Assembly: GCF_000280905.1 (NCBI RefSeq)
Contig: NZ_ALAP01000074.1
Coordinates: forward strand, 1 to 64,000
Reading direction: 5' to 3'
DNA length: 64,000 bases
From: Streptomyces sp. AA1529
Lineage (GTDB): Bacteria; Actinomycetota; Actinomycetes; Streptomycetales; Streptomycetaceae
Made by a program: the position numbers and the translations under genes. This document shows, piece after piece, positions 1 through 7,999 of the stretch (its first letter is position 1; each line of letters starts with the position of its first letter). Below the pieces are notes generated by a model. That model was not told the origin of the DNA. It was given only the letters and a program-made list of their open reading frames with translations, and ran no database searches.

Positions 1-853
1 GGCTGAAGGCGCCGTCCGGCGGTTCGGGGGACGGCACGGCGTCGCCGTCCTCGACCGCGCGCACACCCCGCGTGAAGCGTTCCAGCGCCGGGCCGTGCTC
101 GACCCGCGCCGGGAACGGGTCGGCCGAGCAGCGGCGGGCCAGTTCCGCGAGCGGCTGCTCGGCACGGGAGGCGAGCAGCAGGATGTTGCCGAACCGGCGG
201 CCGCGCAGCACCGCGGGCTCCGCGACCAGCGCGAGCTGCGGGAAGACCGCGGCGAAGGTGGCCAGTTGGGAGGCGAGGAAGCGGAACGGCGCGGCGTCGG
301 CGAGATTGGCCACATACAGGCCGCCGGGCCGCAGCACCCGCGCCGCCTCGCGCGCGTACGGCAGCGTGGTCAGGTGCGCGGGCATCCGCGAACCGCCGTA
401 CACGTCGGAGACCAGGACATCGGCACCGGCCGAGGGCGAGGACTCCAGCACGGCCCGCCCGTCGGCCGCCTCCACCGCGACGTCGGCAGCGTCCGGGAGC
501 GGCAGGTGCTCGGTGACGAAGGCGGTCAGCTCCGCGTCCGGTTCGGCCACCCGCTGCCGGGAGCCGGGACGGGTGACGGCGAGGTAGCGGGGCAGGGTGA
601 GCGCTCCCCCGCCGAGGTGGAGCACGTCCAGCGGCGCTCCGGGCGGCGCGGCGAGATCCAGCAGATGGCCGACCCGGCGCGCGTACTCGAACTCCAGATG
701 CCCGGGTTCGTCGAGGTCGACGTACGACTGCGGGGCGCCGTCCAGCGTCAGCAGCCAGGCCCGGCCCCGGTCGATGTCCGGCAGCAGCTTGGCCGTGCCG
801 CCCGCGACGGTTCGGATGCGGGGTATCTGCTCCCCGTCGGCGTCGGTCTCCAC
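1..853 (-). CDS. Spermidine synthase-like SAM-binding protein (3' end outside window)
   Basis: About 284 codons lie in the window and no stop is reached, so the C-terminus is missing. The reading frame has a glycine-rich SAM-binding loop (LHLGGGALTLPRYL), an acidic loop (DVLVSDVYGG) and a following LRPGGLYVANL strand, the pattern of the spermidine synthase/class I methyltransferase fold. The residues binding polyamine cannot be judged, so aminopropyl transfer is not proven. The start is taken as GTG at 853 with GGAG four bases upstream. The EF-Tu-like gene ends 28 bases upstream, so the two may be co-transcribed. This is host chromosome. Confidence 0.75.
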   Translation of the reverse strand, partial: METDADGEQIPRIRTVAGGTAKLLPDIDRGRAWLLTLDGAPQSYVDLDEPGHLEFEYARRVGHLLDLAAPPGAPLDVLHLGGGALTLPRYLAVTRPGSRQRVAEPDAELTAFVTEHLPLPDAADVAVEAADGRAVLESSPSAGADVLVSDVYGGSRMPAHLTTLPYAREAARVLRPGGLYVANLADAAPFRFLASQLATFAAVFPQLALVAEPAVLRGRRFGNILLLASRAEQPLAELARRCSADPFPARVEHGPALERFTRGVRAVEDGDAVPSPEPPDGAFS

Positions 854-881
854 CGCTCCATTGTGCGGGCCCCCCGCGGCC

Positions 882-1616
882 TCAGCGCACCCCGGTCCCG
901 GGGTGCCGGGGCGGGGGCGGGCGCTCCGGCAACGGCACATAGGTGTCGACGGCGTCCAGCAGCGCCTCGATCGAGTCCGTCCAGCGCGGATCGCCGTCGA
1001 GCGCGCGGCGGGCGGAGACCCGGACGGCCGGGACGTTCTCCCCGGCGAAGCCGTGCGCCGCCAGCAGCGCCCGCGCCTGGTGCTCGACCTGTCCGCTCAG
1101 TGCGTCGCTGCCCGTCTCGGCCATGGTGAGGGCGACGACCAGATGGGCGAGCCCGTCGCGGCGCGCGAGCGCGAGCTGCTCGACGGTTCCCGGACGCACG
1201 CCCTCGCGTACGGAGACGACGAGCAGCGCGCCGTCCAGACCGGTGCGGGGCCCGGAGGCGCCCGCACGCGCCCGGACGGCCGGACCGGTGCCGGGGTACG
1301 GACCGCTGCCGAGAGTCGGACGGGGGCCGGGCACCGCGCGCACGGCCGGGTCCAGGAGGGTGTAGTGCCGGGTGTCGGTGGCGTAGCGGAAGCGCCGGAA
1401 GCGCTGCCCTCGTGCCACCGGATGTCCGTCCGTACGAACGGTGGCCGCCGGCCCCGGATCCGGGCCCGGATCCGGACTGCGGAGTGCCGCCCCCGGCCGG
1501 CGGGCGGCCAGCGCGGCGGCCAGTGTGGTCTTGCCGTGCCCGGAATGGCCCAGCGTGCCGATGGTGAGGTGGGGGACGGGGAACGGGGCGGTGCGCGGGT
1601 GGCCGGGGCCGGACAT
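882..1616 (-). CDS. Degenerate EF-Tu-type GTPase-domain protein
   Basis: The 244-residue protein aligns by eye with the G domain of EF-Tu only. It has a P-loop (GTLGHSGHGKTTL, residues about 19-31), an RHYTLLDP segment where EF-Tu has RHYAHVDCPGH, and a DGALLVVS strand. The guanine-specificity motif NKxD is replaced by TMAE, and the DxxG motif is lost. The middle of the G domain is replaced by Pro/Arg-rich sequence and domains II and III are absent. It is therefore unlikely to be a translation factor. The start is ATG at 1616 with AGGAGG six bases upstream (1623-1628). Host gene; function unknown. Confidence 0.7.
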   Translation of the reverse strand: MSGPGHPRTAPFPVPHLTIGTLGHSGHGKTTLAAALAARRPGAALRSPDPGPDPGPAATVRTDGHPVARGQRFRRFRYATDTRHYTLLDPAVRAVPGPRPTLGSGPYPGTGPAVRARAGASGPRTGLDGALLVVSVREGVRPGTVEQLALARRDGLAHLVVALTMAETGSDALSGQVEHQARALLAAHGFAGENVPAVRVSARRALDGDPRWTDSIEALLDAVDTYVPLPERPPPPRHPGTGVR

Positions 1617-2016
1617 GGGTGCCCTCCTGGACCGGTACGGACGAGTCGGGACCCCGATAGCGGCCGACCCTCCCCTGTGGGGTCCTCGGCCGGTCCGGGA
1701 GGGTCAGCTTCGGCGGGGACGGCCGCCGGGCGGAACGGAGTGGGCGTGCGCGCCCGCCGTCGGCAGGAGGGCAGCCCGCGCGGCGGCCGCCGCCGCGGCC
1801 GGAGCACAGAGAAGGGGCAGCCCGGGCACCCCGAGATCATCGCCCGTTCAACCACCGCCCGTCGAACGGATTTCGGCTGCCGCCGCGCTGCGCCGTTCCG
1901 GCCCTGGTGGAAGCGGACATGGCCACCCGGAGAACAGCATTGCGGAAAGGTGCCTTCCGGGCATTCCGCACGGCTTCGCACGGCGGGGGAACCGATTCGT
2001 CGGTTACGCTCCCACC
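1617..2016. other. Divergent intergenic region, 400 bases
   Basis: This lies between the leftward GTPase-like gene and the rightward VTT gene. It holds the ribosome binding site of the leftward gene (1623-1628). A possible -10 hexamer TACGCT at 2005-2010 sits six bases before the GTG at 2017, which would give a leaderless transcript. Open frames run through the region in several frames, as expected at this GC content, but none has a convincing start, so I see no gene here. Confidence 0.5.
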
Positions 2017-2805
2017 GTGCCCGTCCCCGCCACGCAGCCAGACGGACTCCCCGGCCGTCTCACCCGGACGCTGCTCTCGCCATGGTCCCGCCTCGCCCTG
2101 CTCGTCGCACTGCTGTGCGCGGCGGCGACGACGATGCTGCTGTACGAGCCCCAGCGCCTGCTCGCCCAGGGCTGGCCCCCCGAGATCGCCGGCGGCGCGG
2201 CCGTCGCCCTCTTCGGCGCCGCCTACGGGGTGTGCACGGCGGCCTTCGTCCCGCGCCCCGTGCTCAACGTCGCGGCCGGTGTCCTCTTCGGCGCGGAGGC
2301 GGGAACCTTCTCGGCGACGGCCGGCACGGTGATCGGCGCGGGCATCGCCTTCGGGCTGGGCCGGATGCTCGGCCAGGACGCCCTGCGCACCCTGCTGCGG
2401 GGCCGCTGGCTGTCCTCCGCCGACCGGCAGTTGAGCCGGCACGGCTTCCGCTCCATGCTGATCATCCGACTGCTGCCGGGCGTACCGTTCGCGGCTTCGA
2501 ACTACGGTGCGGCCGTCTCCCGGATGCGCTGGCTCGCCTTCCTGAGCGCGACCGCGCTGGGCTCGGTGCCCAACACCGCGGCCTACGTCATCGCCGGGAG
2601 CAGCGCCGCGACTCCGACCTCGCCGGTCTTCCTGGCCTCGTTCGCCTTCATCGCGCTCTCCGGGCTGGCGGGCGGTGTGATCGCCTGGCGCAAGCGCGCC
2701 CAGTTGCGGGGCACCGCTCCGGGCGGGGACCCGGCTCCCGGATCCGCGCTCCCGCCCGAGGCCCGCGCCCCCGCCGCCGCTCCGGCACCGGTCCCCCACC
2801 CGTGA
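2017..2805 (+). CDS. VTT-domain (TVP38/TMEM64, DedA-related) membrane protein
   Basis: The protein has 262 residues when started at GTG 2017; longer upstream starts are rejected because the added sequence is not protein-like. It has an N-terminal transmembrane helix (about 20-40), then the VTT core with a GxxFG-type segment (AAGVLFGAEAGT), an amphipathic stretch, RLLPGVPFAASNYGAAV and two C-terminal helices. Such proteins are multi-pass inner-membrane proteins linked to lipid scrambling or transport; the substrate is not predictable. It is followed by uppP after 33 bases, so the pair may form a cell-envelope operon. Host gene. Confidence 0.8.
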   Translation: MPVPATQPDGLPGRLTRTLLSPWSRLALLVALLCAAATTMLLYEPQRLLAQGWPPEIAGGAAVALFGAAYGVCTAAFVPRPVLNVAAGVLFGAEAGTFSATAGTVIGAGIAFGLGRMLGQDALRTLLRGRWLSSADRQLSRHGFRSMLIIRLLPGVPFAASNYGAAVSRMRWLAFLSATALGSVPNTAAYVIAGSSAATPTSPVFLASFAFIALSGLAGGVIAWRKRAQLRGTAPGGDPAPGSALPPEARAPAAAPAPVPHP

Positions 2806-2838
2806 CCCCGACTACCCCAGGGACGAGCTCCGCAGCAG

Positions 2839-3711
2839 ATGTCTTGGTTTGAATCCTTCGTCCTCGGACTCGTCCAGGGGCTGACCGAGTTCCTCCCCAT
2901 CTCCTCCAGTGCCCATCTGCGGCTGGTCGCCGCCTTCGCGGGATGGCAGGACCCCGGCGCGGCCTTCACCGCCGTCACCCAGATCGGCACCGAGACCGCT
3001 GTCCTGATCTTCTTCCGGAAGGACATCGGCCGGATCCTGGCGGCCTGGTTCCGCTCCCTCTACAGCCCGGCGGCCCGCAGCGACCACAACGCGAAGACGG
3101 GCTGGCTGGTCGTCGTCGGCTCCATTCCCATCGGAGTGCTGGGACTGACCTTCAAGGACCAGATCGAGGGCCCGTTCCGCGACCTGCGGCTGATCGCGTC
3201 GACCCTGGTGGGCCTCGGCATCGTGCTGGGCATCGCCGACCGGATGGCGGCCCGCGACACCAAGGGGGGCCGCCACCGGGCACGACGGGAGCGGAAGTCC
3301 CTGGAACAGCTCAGCGTGCGCGACGGACTCCTCTACGGCTGCGCACAGGCGCTGGCACTGGTGCCCGGAGTGTCCCGGTCCGGCGCCACCATCAGCGGCG
3401 GACTGTTCATGGGCTACCGCCGCGAGGCCGCGGCCCGCTACTCCTTCCTGCTGGCCGTACCCGCCGTCCTGGCCTCCGGACTGTTCGAACTGGCGGACAT
3501 CGGGAAGGGCCACGTCTCCTGGGGACCGACCCTCTTCGCCACCGCGCTGGCGTTCGTGGTGGCCTACGGCGTCATCGCATGGTTCATGCGCTTCATCTCC
3601 ACCCGCAGCTTCATGCCGTTCGTCATCTACCGGATCCTGCTCGGAGCGGCCCTCTTCGCCCTGATGGCGGCGGGTGTCCTCAGCCCGCACGCGGGCGAGT
3701 CGGTGGGCTGA
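2839..3711 (+). CDS. uppP: Undecaprenyl-diphosphatase UppP (BacA)
   Basis: The enzyme removes a phosphate from undecaprenyl diphosphate so that the lipid carrier for peptidoglycan synthesis can be reused; it also gives bacitracin resistance. The 290-residue length is usual for the family. Both signature segments are present: QGLTEFLPISSSAH near the N-terminus, with the catalytic Glu/Ser/His residues, and PGVSRSGATI in the second half. About eight hydrophobic segments are visible. The start is ATG at 2839. It is the last host gene before the prophage. Confidence 0.95.
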   Translation: MSWFESFVLGLVQGLTEFLPISSSAHLRLVAAFAGWQDPGAAFTAVTQIGTETAVLIFFRKDIGRILAAWFRSLYSPAARSDHNAKTGWLVVVGSIPIGVLGLTFKDQIEGPFRDLRLIASTLVGLGIVLGIADRMAARDTKGGRHRARRERKSLEQLSVRDGLLYGCAQALALVPGVSRSGATISGGLFMGYRREAAARYSFLLAVPAVLASGLFELADIGKGHVSWGPTLFATALAFVVAYGVIAWFMRFISTRSFMPFVIYRILLGAALFALMAAGVLSPHAGESVG

Positions 3712-3756
3712 GGTGGGGGTTTTCGGGGGTCCGGGAACCTCGGGGGACTTGGTGGC

Positions 3757-3829
3757 TTCTAGAGTTTTCTAGAGTCTGATCGAACCCGTTCCCCTTGATC
3801 GTCTCCCATTCGTCTCCCACTCTCTCCCA
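3757..3829. repeat. Phased direct repeats, candidate left attachment region
   Basis: TTCTAGAG occurs at 3757-3764 and 3767-3774 (10-base period), and TCTCCCA at 3802-3808, 3813-3819 and 3823-3829. The site lies just after the last host gene, 2.7 kb from the integrase gene. Phased repeats of this kind suit integrase arm or Xis binding sites. No core can be named because the other end is not available. Confidence 0.4.
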
Positions 3830-4129
3830 TGCGCAGGCGGCCGATGCGTCGGCGTGCCCACTTGGGAGGTAGGACTGGCGCGCGACGATCGACCGCCTGC
3901 TGATCATCGACGTTAGGGGCGTCGGCAACAAAGATCGATCACTCGTTCGAGTGAGTCATGCAACACGGCTCACCGCGACTCCCCCGCAAGGGGGGTGCCA
4001 GGGGGAGCCGCGGGTCACCACGCGGGTGCGTGGTGATGATTCAGGCTACGTGCTCCATACAGCTCTATGCAGCACCATGCGGCTACCCACAGGTTTGTGC
4101 AGCTCGGGGCGTCTCTACGGTGTGACACC
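3830..4129. other. Gene-free junction region with hairpins
   Basis: There is no convincing gene. Two perfect inverted repeats are present: TCACTCG-TT-CGAGTGA at 3939-3954 and TCACCACGC-GGGT-GCGTGGTGA at 4015-4036. A possible -10 (TACGGT, 4116-4121) precedes the next gene. GATC occurs five times between 3797 and 3940. Two ORFs of about 80 codons overlap here but lack ribosome sites and known motifs. Confidence 0.5.
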
Positions 4130-4411
4130 ATGGGAGATGATCTTGGTGGGCGGGTTGACCCCGGCCTGCCGGTCTACGTGTACGTCCAGGTAGCCGACGA
4201 CATCGCGCGCCGCATCGACGACGGCAGGCTGCCCCCGGGCGCGCGCCTCCCCGCCGAACGGGACCTGGCCGAGGAGTACGGCATCGCCTACGGCACCGCC
4301 CGCCGCGTCGTCCAGGAGCTTCGCGACCGCGGGCTGGCGATAACGCTGCCGGGGAAGGGCACCTACATCCAGACCCCCGCACCGGGGTCGGCTGGCAGCA
4401 CCGGCTCGTAG
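4130..4411 (+). CDS. GntR-type winged-helix regulator, DNA-binding domain only
   Basis: The 93-residue protein is essentially one GntR DNA-binding domain. It has YVQVADDIARRIDDGRL, then the typical PAERDLAEEYG recognition segment, an RRVVQELRDRGL helix and the GKGTYI wing. No effector-binding domain follows. The ATG at 4130 is used because a TANNNT element lies eight bases upstream and there is no good ribosome site, suggesting a leaderless mRNA. It is the first gene inside the element and may regulate its neighbours or an element promoter; its target is not known. Confidence 0.75.
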   Translation: MGDDLGGRVDPGLPVYVYVQVADDIARRIDDGRLPPGARLPAERDLAEEYGIAYGTARRVVQELRDRGLAITLPGKGTYIQTPAPGSAGSTGS

Positions 4412-4420
4412 ACTCGCGGC

Positions 4421-4597
4421 ATGACCACGACGGGGGTGTGCTGCGGCCGGTGTGTCACGGCTGCGGAGGCGAATGCGGCGATCCGTCGCCATGTGGCCGG
4501 CCGGGTGGTGTGGCCCCCGGAGGCGCTGGCGGAGTTGGATCGGCTGCGTGCGGTGTGGCGGGAGGCTGTCCGCCGGGAACTGGCCGCAGCGGCGTGA
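4421..4597 (+). CDS. Small Cys/Arg-rich protein, unknown function
   Basis: The 58-residue protein starts at ATG 4421. Near the N-terminus it has a CCGRC segment that could bind metal; the rest is an Arg/Ala/Leu-rich helix. A TAGACT hexamer (4409-4414) stands exactly six bases before the ATG and there is no ribosome site, pointing to leaderless expression. The TAG stop of the GntR gene lies inside this hexamer. I do not recognise the family. Confidence 0.55.
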   Translation: MTTTGVCCGRCVTAAEANAAIRRHVAGRVVWPPEALAELDRLRAVWREAVRRELAAAA

Positions 4598-4617
4598 GAC
4601 GACCGTAGACTCGCCGT

Positions 4618-4863
4618 ATGGCTTCTGTGATCGACCCCGAGAATCATGCTGACCTGATCGGCCTGCAGCTGGCGGTGTTCGCCGCCGACGCGGAGCTGCA
4701 CGCGTACTCGGGGGTCGAGGCGGAGCCGCTGCGGGAGGCTGTACGGCAGGCTGCCGCGGTGAAGAACGCCGCCCTCGCAGAGTCGGGGTTGCCGGGAGAG
4801 CACGGCTGGCACACGGCCGAGCAGGACCTCAAGCAGGCCGCACGGGCAGCCGAGGCAGGCTAG
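4618..4863 (+). CDS. Small helical protein, unknown function
   Basis: The 81-residue, Ala/Glu-rich, probably helical protein starts MASVIDPENHADLIG. It also has TAGACT exactly six bases before its ATG (4606-4611), the same layout as the gene before it, so the two appear to be separately transcribed leaderless genes. Its stop overlaps the stop of the convergent gene in a shared CTAG (4860-4863). I recognise no family. Confidence 0.55.
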   Translation: MASVIDPENHADLIGLQLAVFAADAELHAYSGVEAEPLREAVRQAAAVKNAALAESGLPGEHGWHTAEQDLKQAARAAEAG

Positions 4864-5297
4864 GGCCGCCACTCCTCGCGGTAGTCGGGATGCGACGCAT
4901 AGGGCAAGGCGAGGGCGCGGAACAGCGGGCATCCTTCGACGTCGTCCAGGCAGACGGAGCAGCACTCTTCGTCGAGGTGCCACCGCAGGATGCGCCGCTT
5001 GGCGTCGAGGTCGGCGAGGACGCGGGCCGGATCGTGGCGGGCGATGAAGCGGCCGATCTCGTTGTCTATTGTGTCGCCGATGTAGGAGCTGGCTTCGGTA
5101 ACGAGTGGCATCCAGTGCTCGCGCGTGTAGGTCGGTGCGTCCGTGGCGGCGCGTTCGTTGGTGTCGACGGCGGACACGCAGTCGTCGTCGTCCTTGAATC
5201 GCCAGTCCCCGGAGCCGGCCTTCTCCGCAGCCGCGTGAGCTTCCTCAGCCTCTTCGTCGAACTGGGCCAGCAGGAACGCCACCAGGCCGCCGGTCAC
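4860..5297 (-). CDS. DUF6221-like protein
   Basis: The 145-residue protein begins LVAFLLAQFDEEAEEA and contains a central IARHDPARVLADLDAKRRIL segment and a C-terminal pair of Cys clusters (CCSVC, C). This order fits the DUF6221 proteins that are frequent in Streptomyces mobile elements; the match is from memory. Function unknown. The GTG start at 5297 overlaps the stop of the upstream gene in GTGA, so the two are translationally coupled. Confidence 0.6.
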   Translation of the reverse strand: MTGGLVAFLLAQFDEEAEEAHAAAEKAGSGDWRFKDDDDCVSAVDTNERAATDAPTYTREHWMPLVTEASSYIGDTIDNEIGRFIARHDPARVLADLDAKRRILRWHLDEECCSVCLDDVEGCPLFRALALPYASHPDYREEWRP

Positions 5298-5518
5298 GGC
5301 CGCACACTCCCACGCCGGGCGATGCTCTCGCGGACCTGCGCGTTCCAGGACTCCACGAACTGCTGCGCAGTAGGCAGCGCGGCCCGCAGCCGGGCCGCCA
5401 GTTGCTCGGCGGCCTGGGCGGTAATCAGCGGCTGCTGAGCCGCCACCGTCTGCGGTCGGGCGTGCCTGCCGATCTGGTGCAGAGCGCGGCCCCGGCTGGG
5501 GTACGGGCGGTAGGTCAC
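5294..5518 (-). CDS. Small element-encoded protein, unknown function
   Basis: The start is GTG at 5518, supported by GAGGAGG a few bases upstream. It gives a 74-residue basic protein (TYRPYPSRGRALHQIGRHA) with a helical Gln/Ala-rich C-terminal half. A longer frame exists upstream but its extra part is Pro/Arg low-complexity sequence and is not used. Coupled to the DUF6221-like gene by a GTGA overlap. No family recognised. Confidence 0.55.
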   Translation of the reverse strand: MTYRPYPSRGRALHQIGRHARPQTVAAQQPLITAQAAEQLAARLRAALPTAQQFVESWNAQVRESIARRGSVRP

Positions 5519-5678
5519 GGGGCCTCCTCTACGGGTCCGGCCCCGCTGCGCTGTAGCGGGGCCGTCCGTCCACATGCAGCCAGCATGATGGATGTGATGC
5601 ACCCAGTGTGACAGGGCCGGGTGACAAGCGGCGGGGGCTCGGGATGCGGGCCCCGGCACTGTGTCGCAGGGTGGGTGT

Positions 5679-5891
5679 ATGGCTCCGGTGGTGGTGCATG
5701 CTCCGGATGGTGAGGGTGGCCGGCGGGTGGTGGCCCGCGGCCGTATCCTCGGCACCGCCCACAACGTCATGGACGTGTTGGACATGCTGGAGACCGTCGG
5801 GCTGGAACGGTCGCATGTGCGCCTCGACGACCCGCAGCTCATCGAATGGCGCGGCGGCGGAGCCTACGAATGGGCGCCTGGCAGCGGGTAG
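5679..5891 (+). CDS. Small conserved-looking actinobacterial protein
   Basis: The 70-residue protein starts at ATG 5679 after a GGTGGG purine stretch; a GTG at 5661 is less likely. It has MAPVVVHAPDGEGGRRVV, an internal helix (VMDVLDMLETVGL) and a C-terminal LIEWRGGGAYEW box that I remember from small proteins of Streptomyces elements. The function is unknown. A strong terminator follows immediately. Confidence 0.55.
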   Translation: MAPVVVHAPDGEGGRRVVARGRILGTAHNVMDVLDMLETVGLERSHVRLDDPQLIEWRGGGAYEWAPGSG

Positions 5892-5899
5892 GGTCACAC

Positions 5900-5938
5900 G
5901 ACGGTGCCCCCGGTAGTTCGGATACCGGGGGCACCGTC
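5900..5938. terminator. Bidirectional terminator hairpin
   Basis: A perfect 16-bp stem (5900-5915 with 5923-5938) has a seven-base loop. It lies between convergent genes ending at 5891 and 5951 and can serve both strands. Confidence 0.8.
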
Positions 5939-5950
5939 TCGTGCGCTGGA

Positions 5951-6214
5951 TCAGGCAACCTCGCCCAGGTCACCCCGTAGCACCTCGATGATCGTGTCTC
6001 TTCGCACATTCTCCGGGAGCTTCTGTTCCCAGGCGTCGAGCCTGCGCTGCACCCGCTCGACAGCACGCTTCGCCTTCCGCAGCTCCTCACGCAGCCGGGC
6101 GTTGTCCTGGCAGGCGATCTCGTAGTGACGCTTCTCGTCGCGCAACGCGTTGGCCGCGTTGACCGCGAGAGACGCCAGTTCCTTCTCTCGCTCACTCGGC
6201 GGAGCTTCGCTCAT
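5951..6214 (-). CDS. Coiled-coil protein, unknown function
   Basis: The 87-residue protein is almost entirely charged heptad-like sequence (REKELASLAVNAANALRDE and RLREELRKAKRAVERVQRRL). It starts at ATG 6214 with GAGGAG upstream; the same GAAGAGGAGAAGTGA leader stands before the next downstream gene. It is first in the run leading towards the terminator at 5938. Function not recognised. Confidence 0.6.
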   Translation of the reverse strand: MSEAPPSEREKELASLAVNAANALRDEKRHYEIACQDNARLREELRKAKRAVERVQRRLDAWEQKLPENVRRDTIIEVLRGDLGEVA

Positions 6215-6258
6215 TCACTTCTCCTCTTCTTCGGTGTGGGGGCACCACGCGGGCGGTG

Positions 6259-6483
6259 TCAGCGCTCGGGGTACACGCGCTCATACAGGTCCCAGTAGCC
6301 GAGTTCGGTGTTCCACTGGTTGACAGTGATGTGCTGGGTGCGGCTGTCACCGTTCGCGATGCGGTCCTTCTCGGCGGTCACGGCTCGGTATGCCTCCGGG
6401 CACGAGCGGTGCTTCGTCTCGACCGGCCCACCAGGCGTCACACACTTCACGAGCCATGGCTTCGACGGCTTCTTCACGGGCAT
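6259..6483 (-). CDS. Small basic protein, unknown function
   Basis: The ATG at 6483 is chosen over the GTG at 6489 because GAGGAG then has eight-base spacing. The 74-residue protein begins MPVKKPSKPWLVKCV and has a central CPEAYRAVTAEKD segment and the end YWDLYERVYPER. It lies directly downstream of the integrase. No family is recognised. Confidence 0.55.
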   Translation of the reverse strand: MPVKKPSKPWLVKCVTPGGPVETKHRSCPEAYRAVTAEKDRIANGDSRTQHITVNQWNTELGYWDLYERVYPER

Positions 6484-6549
6484 GGTCACTTCTCCTCTTC
6501 GGTGTTGAGTCTGGCGGCGAGTTTCGCGGCGAGGCTGTAGGCGGGATGG

Positions 6550-7698
6550 TCAGTTGTCTGGTTCGGTGCGGCGTGCGAGCTTGAGCCACGGGTTCTCGGC
6601 GCGGGACTGTGCCCGGTCGAGGTACTCCCGCTTGACCACGGCGCTGCCTGCCTTCCATCGGCCTTGCGCTGTGGGGTCTCCCCCTGCGTCGGCGATGGCC
6701 TGGGCGCCTCCGCGTCGTAGCCCGTGGGCGGTGATCTTTTCCCAGCCGGTGATGCCGGCTTGCCGTGCGCGCCCTCGTACCCAGTCGTTGATGGCGTCGC
6801 CGGTGACGTGGTCGCCTCGTTCGGTCGCGGTGGTGCGGGACTGGAGTCGGCCTTCGCGGGTGAGGGCTCGGATGAACGCGCCGTCGTGGACGTCGAGCTG
6901 GTGGAGGACGTCGAGCCAGGTGCGGGTGGCGCGGACGGGGTCGAGTTGCGGGTCGGCCCAGGCGGGGATGAACGTCTCCTCGCCTTTGGCTTCCTGGTCG
7001 GTTTTGGAAGCCGTGAACCAGAGGGCGACGCCGTCGGTCTCTACCGTCACGTTGCCGATGGTGAGGTCGGCGAGTTCGATGCGGCGGTTGAGTGCGCCGC
7101 GGCCGAGGAGGAGTACGGCTCGGTCGCGGATGCCGATGGGGTGCTGTTCGTCGCACGTCTGCACCATGGCGCGGAGCATCTGGTCGGTGATGGCGGGTGC
7201 TTTCTTCACGCCGACGCGGCGGGCCCATTCCTTCTTGTACTCGTTGAGCATGCCGCGTGCTTCTTGGGTGCCGGGTTTCTTGTCGTCGGGCATCCAGGTG
7301 CGGATGGCGGACATGGCGACGGAGATGGCGTTCGGGGATCGTCCGCTGTCGATGAGGTGAGCGACGTACTCGACGAACGTGGCGGTTGTGCAGGGACGGT
7401 GGACTCGCCCCTCGTCGGCGCACCAGCGGGCGAACATGTCGCGCTGGCTCTTGTAGGTGCGGGAAGTGTTGCGGGGCTTGGACTTCTCGGCGAGCCGCTT
7501 GGCGGTGCGCTCGGAGACGCGGATATCCCGCTCGGTGTAGGTGGGTTGGTCGGCTTCGGTGGGGAGGGGGTCGCCGGGGGCGAGGATGGTGTGCTGATCC
7601 ACCACCGGCCGGGCGGGCGCGGTGGCGGGCAGCGGGGCGGGGAGGTGGCCGTCGTCCACCAGCTCGGCGTCAACCACCTCCTCGGGCTCGTCGGTCAC
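6550..7698 (-). CDS. int: Tyrosine recombinase (phage integrase)
   Basis: The 382-residue enzyme integrates and excises the element by cutting att sites through a phosphotyrosine bond. An N-terminal SAM-like core-binding domain (about 85-180) is followed by the catalytic domain. The first catalytic Arg lies in NRRIELADL, the HxxR box in HGLRRGGAQ, and the nucleophilic Tyr in KREYLDRAQ near the C-terminus. The GTG start at 7698 overlaps the stop of the preceding gene in GTGA. It sits 2.8 kb from the proposed attachment repeats, as expected for an element-end integrase. Confidence 0.93.
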   Translation of the reverse strand: MTDEPEEVVDAELVDDGHLPAPLPATAPARPVVDQHTILAPGDPLPTEADQPTYTERDIRVSERTAKRLAEKSKPRNTSRTYKSQRDMFARWCADEGRVHRPCTTATFVEYVAHLIDSGRSPNAISVAMSAIRTWMPDDKKPGTQEARGMLNEYKKEWARRVGVKKAPAITDQMLRAMVQTCDEQHPIGIRDRAVLLLGRGALNRRIELADLTIGNVTVETDGVALWFTASKTDQEAKGEETFIPAWADPQLDPVRATRTWLDVLHQLDVHDGAFIRALTREGRLQSRTTATERGDHVTGDAINDWVRGRARQAGITGWEKITAHGLRRGGAQAIADAGGDPTAQGRWKAGSAVVKREYLDRAQSRAENPWLKLARRTEPDN

Positions 7699-7982
7699 GC
7701 GGTTGCCCTTGCGGCGAGCTTGGCGAGCGACGCCTTGGTGTCGGCCGCGAGTCCGGCGTAGCCGCCGTTGCGACCGTAGGCGCAAGGAACTTTCCCTGCT
7801 CGGTCAGGAATCTGAACCGACCCGACGAAAGCTTCGTCCGACGGAGAGTCGCCCCGGAACAGCCACAGCCACTTGCTGCCCATGCCGTCGAGCCCGATCG
7901 CAGTGCAGTGGCCGGGTGGGGTGTCGTCGTCGACGCCGCACCAGCGGATGTCCGAGTCGTCCATGCGGAATCGTGCTGCCAT
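7695..7982 (-). CDS. Protein coupled to integrase, unknown function
   Basis: The 95-residue protein starts at ATG 7982 with AGGAGG upstream. It begins MAARFRMDDSDIRWCGVDDD and has a central KWLWLFRGD segment; no known domain is visible. It overlaps the integrase start by four bases, so it is translated from the same mRNA. An accessory recombination role is possible but only inferred from position; no helix-turn-helix is evident. Confidence 0.6.
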   Translation of the reverse strand: MAARFRMDDSDIRWCGVDDDTPPGHCTAIGLDGMGSKWLWLFRGDSPSDEAFVGSVQIPDRAGKVPCAYGRNGGYAGLAADTKASLAKLAARATA

Positions 7983-7999
7983 TGCTCCTCCTAGGTTGG

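Noticed and set aside
597..2852. Rightward ORF of 751 codons over host genes
   Set aside because: It overlaps the spermidine-synthase-like, GTPase-like and VTT genes, which have clear motifs in other frames.
3680..4193. Two ORFs of about 80 codons at the left junction
   Set aside because: No ribosome sites or motifs; they cover the phased repeats and hairpins.
6490..6580. Protein-like stretch reading HPAYSLAAKLAARLNTEEEK just after int
   Set aside because: No start codon lies in frame close enough, and it overlaps the end of int. It may be a remnant, but I cannot support a gene.
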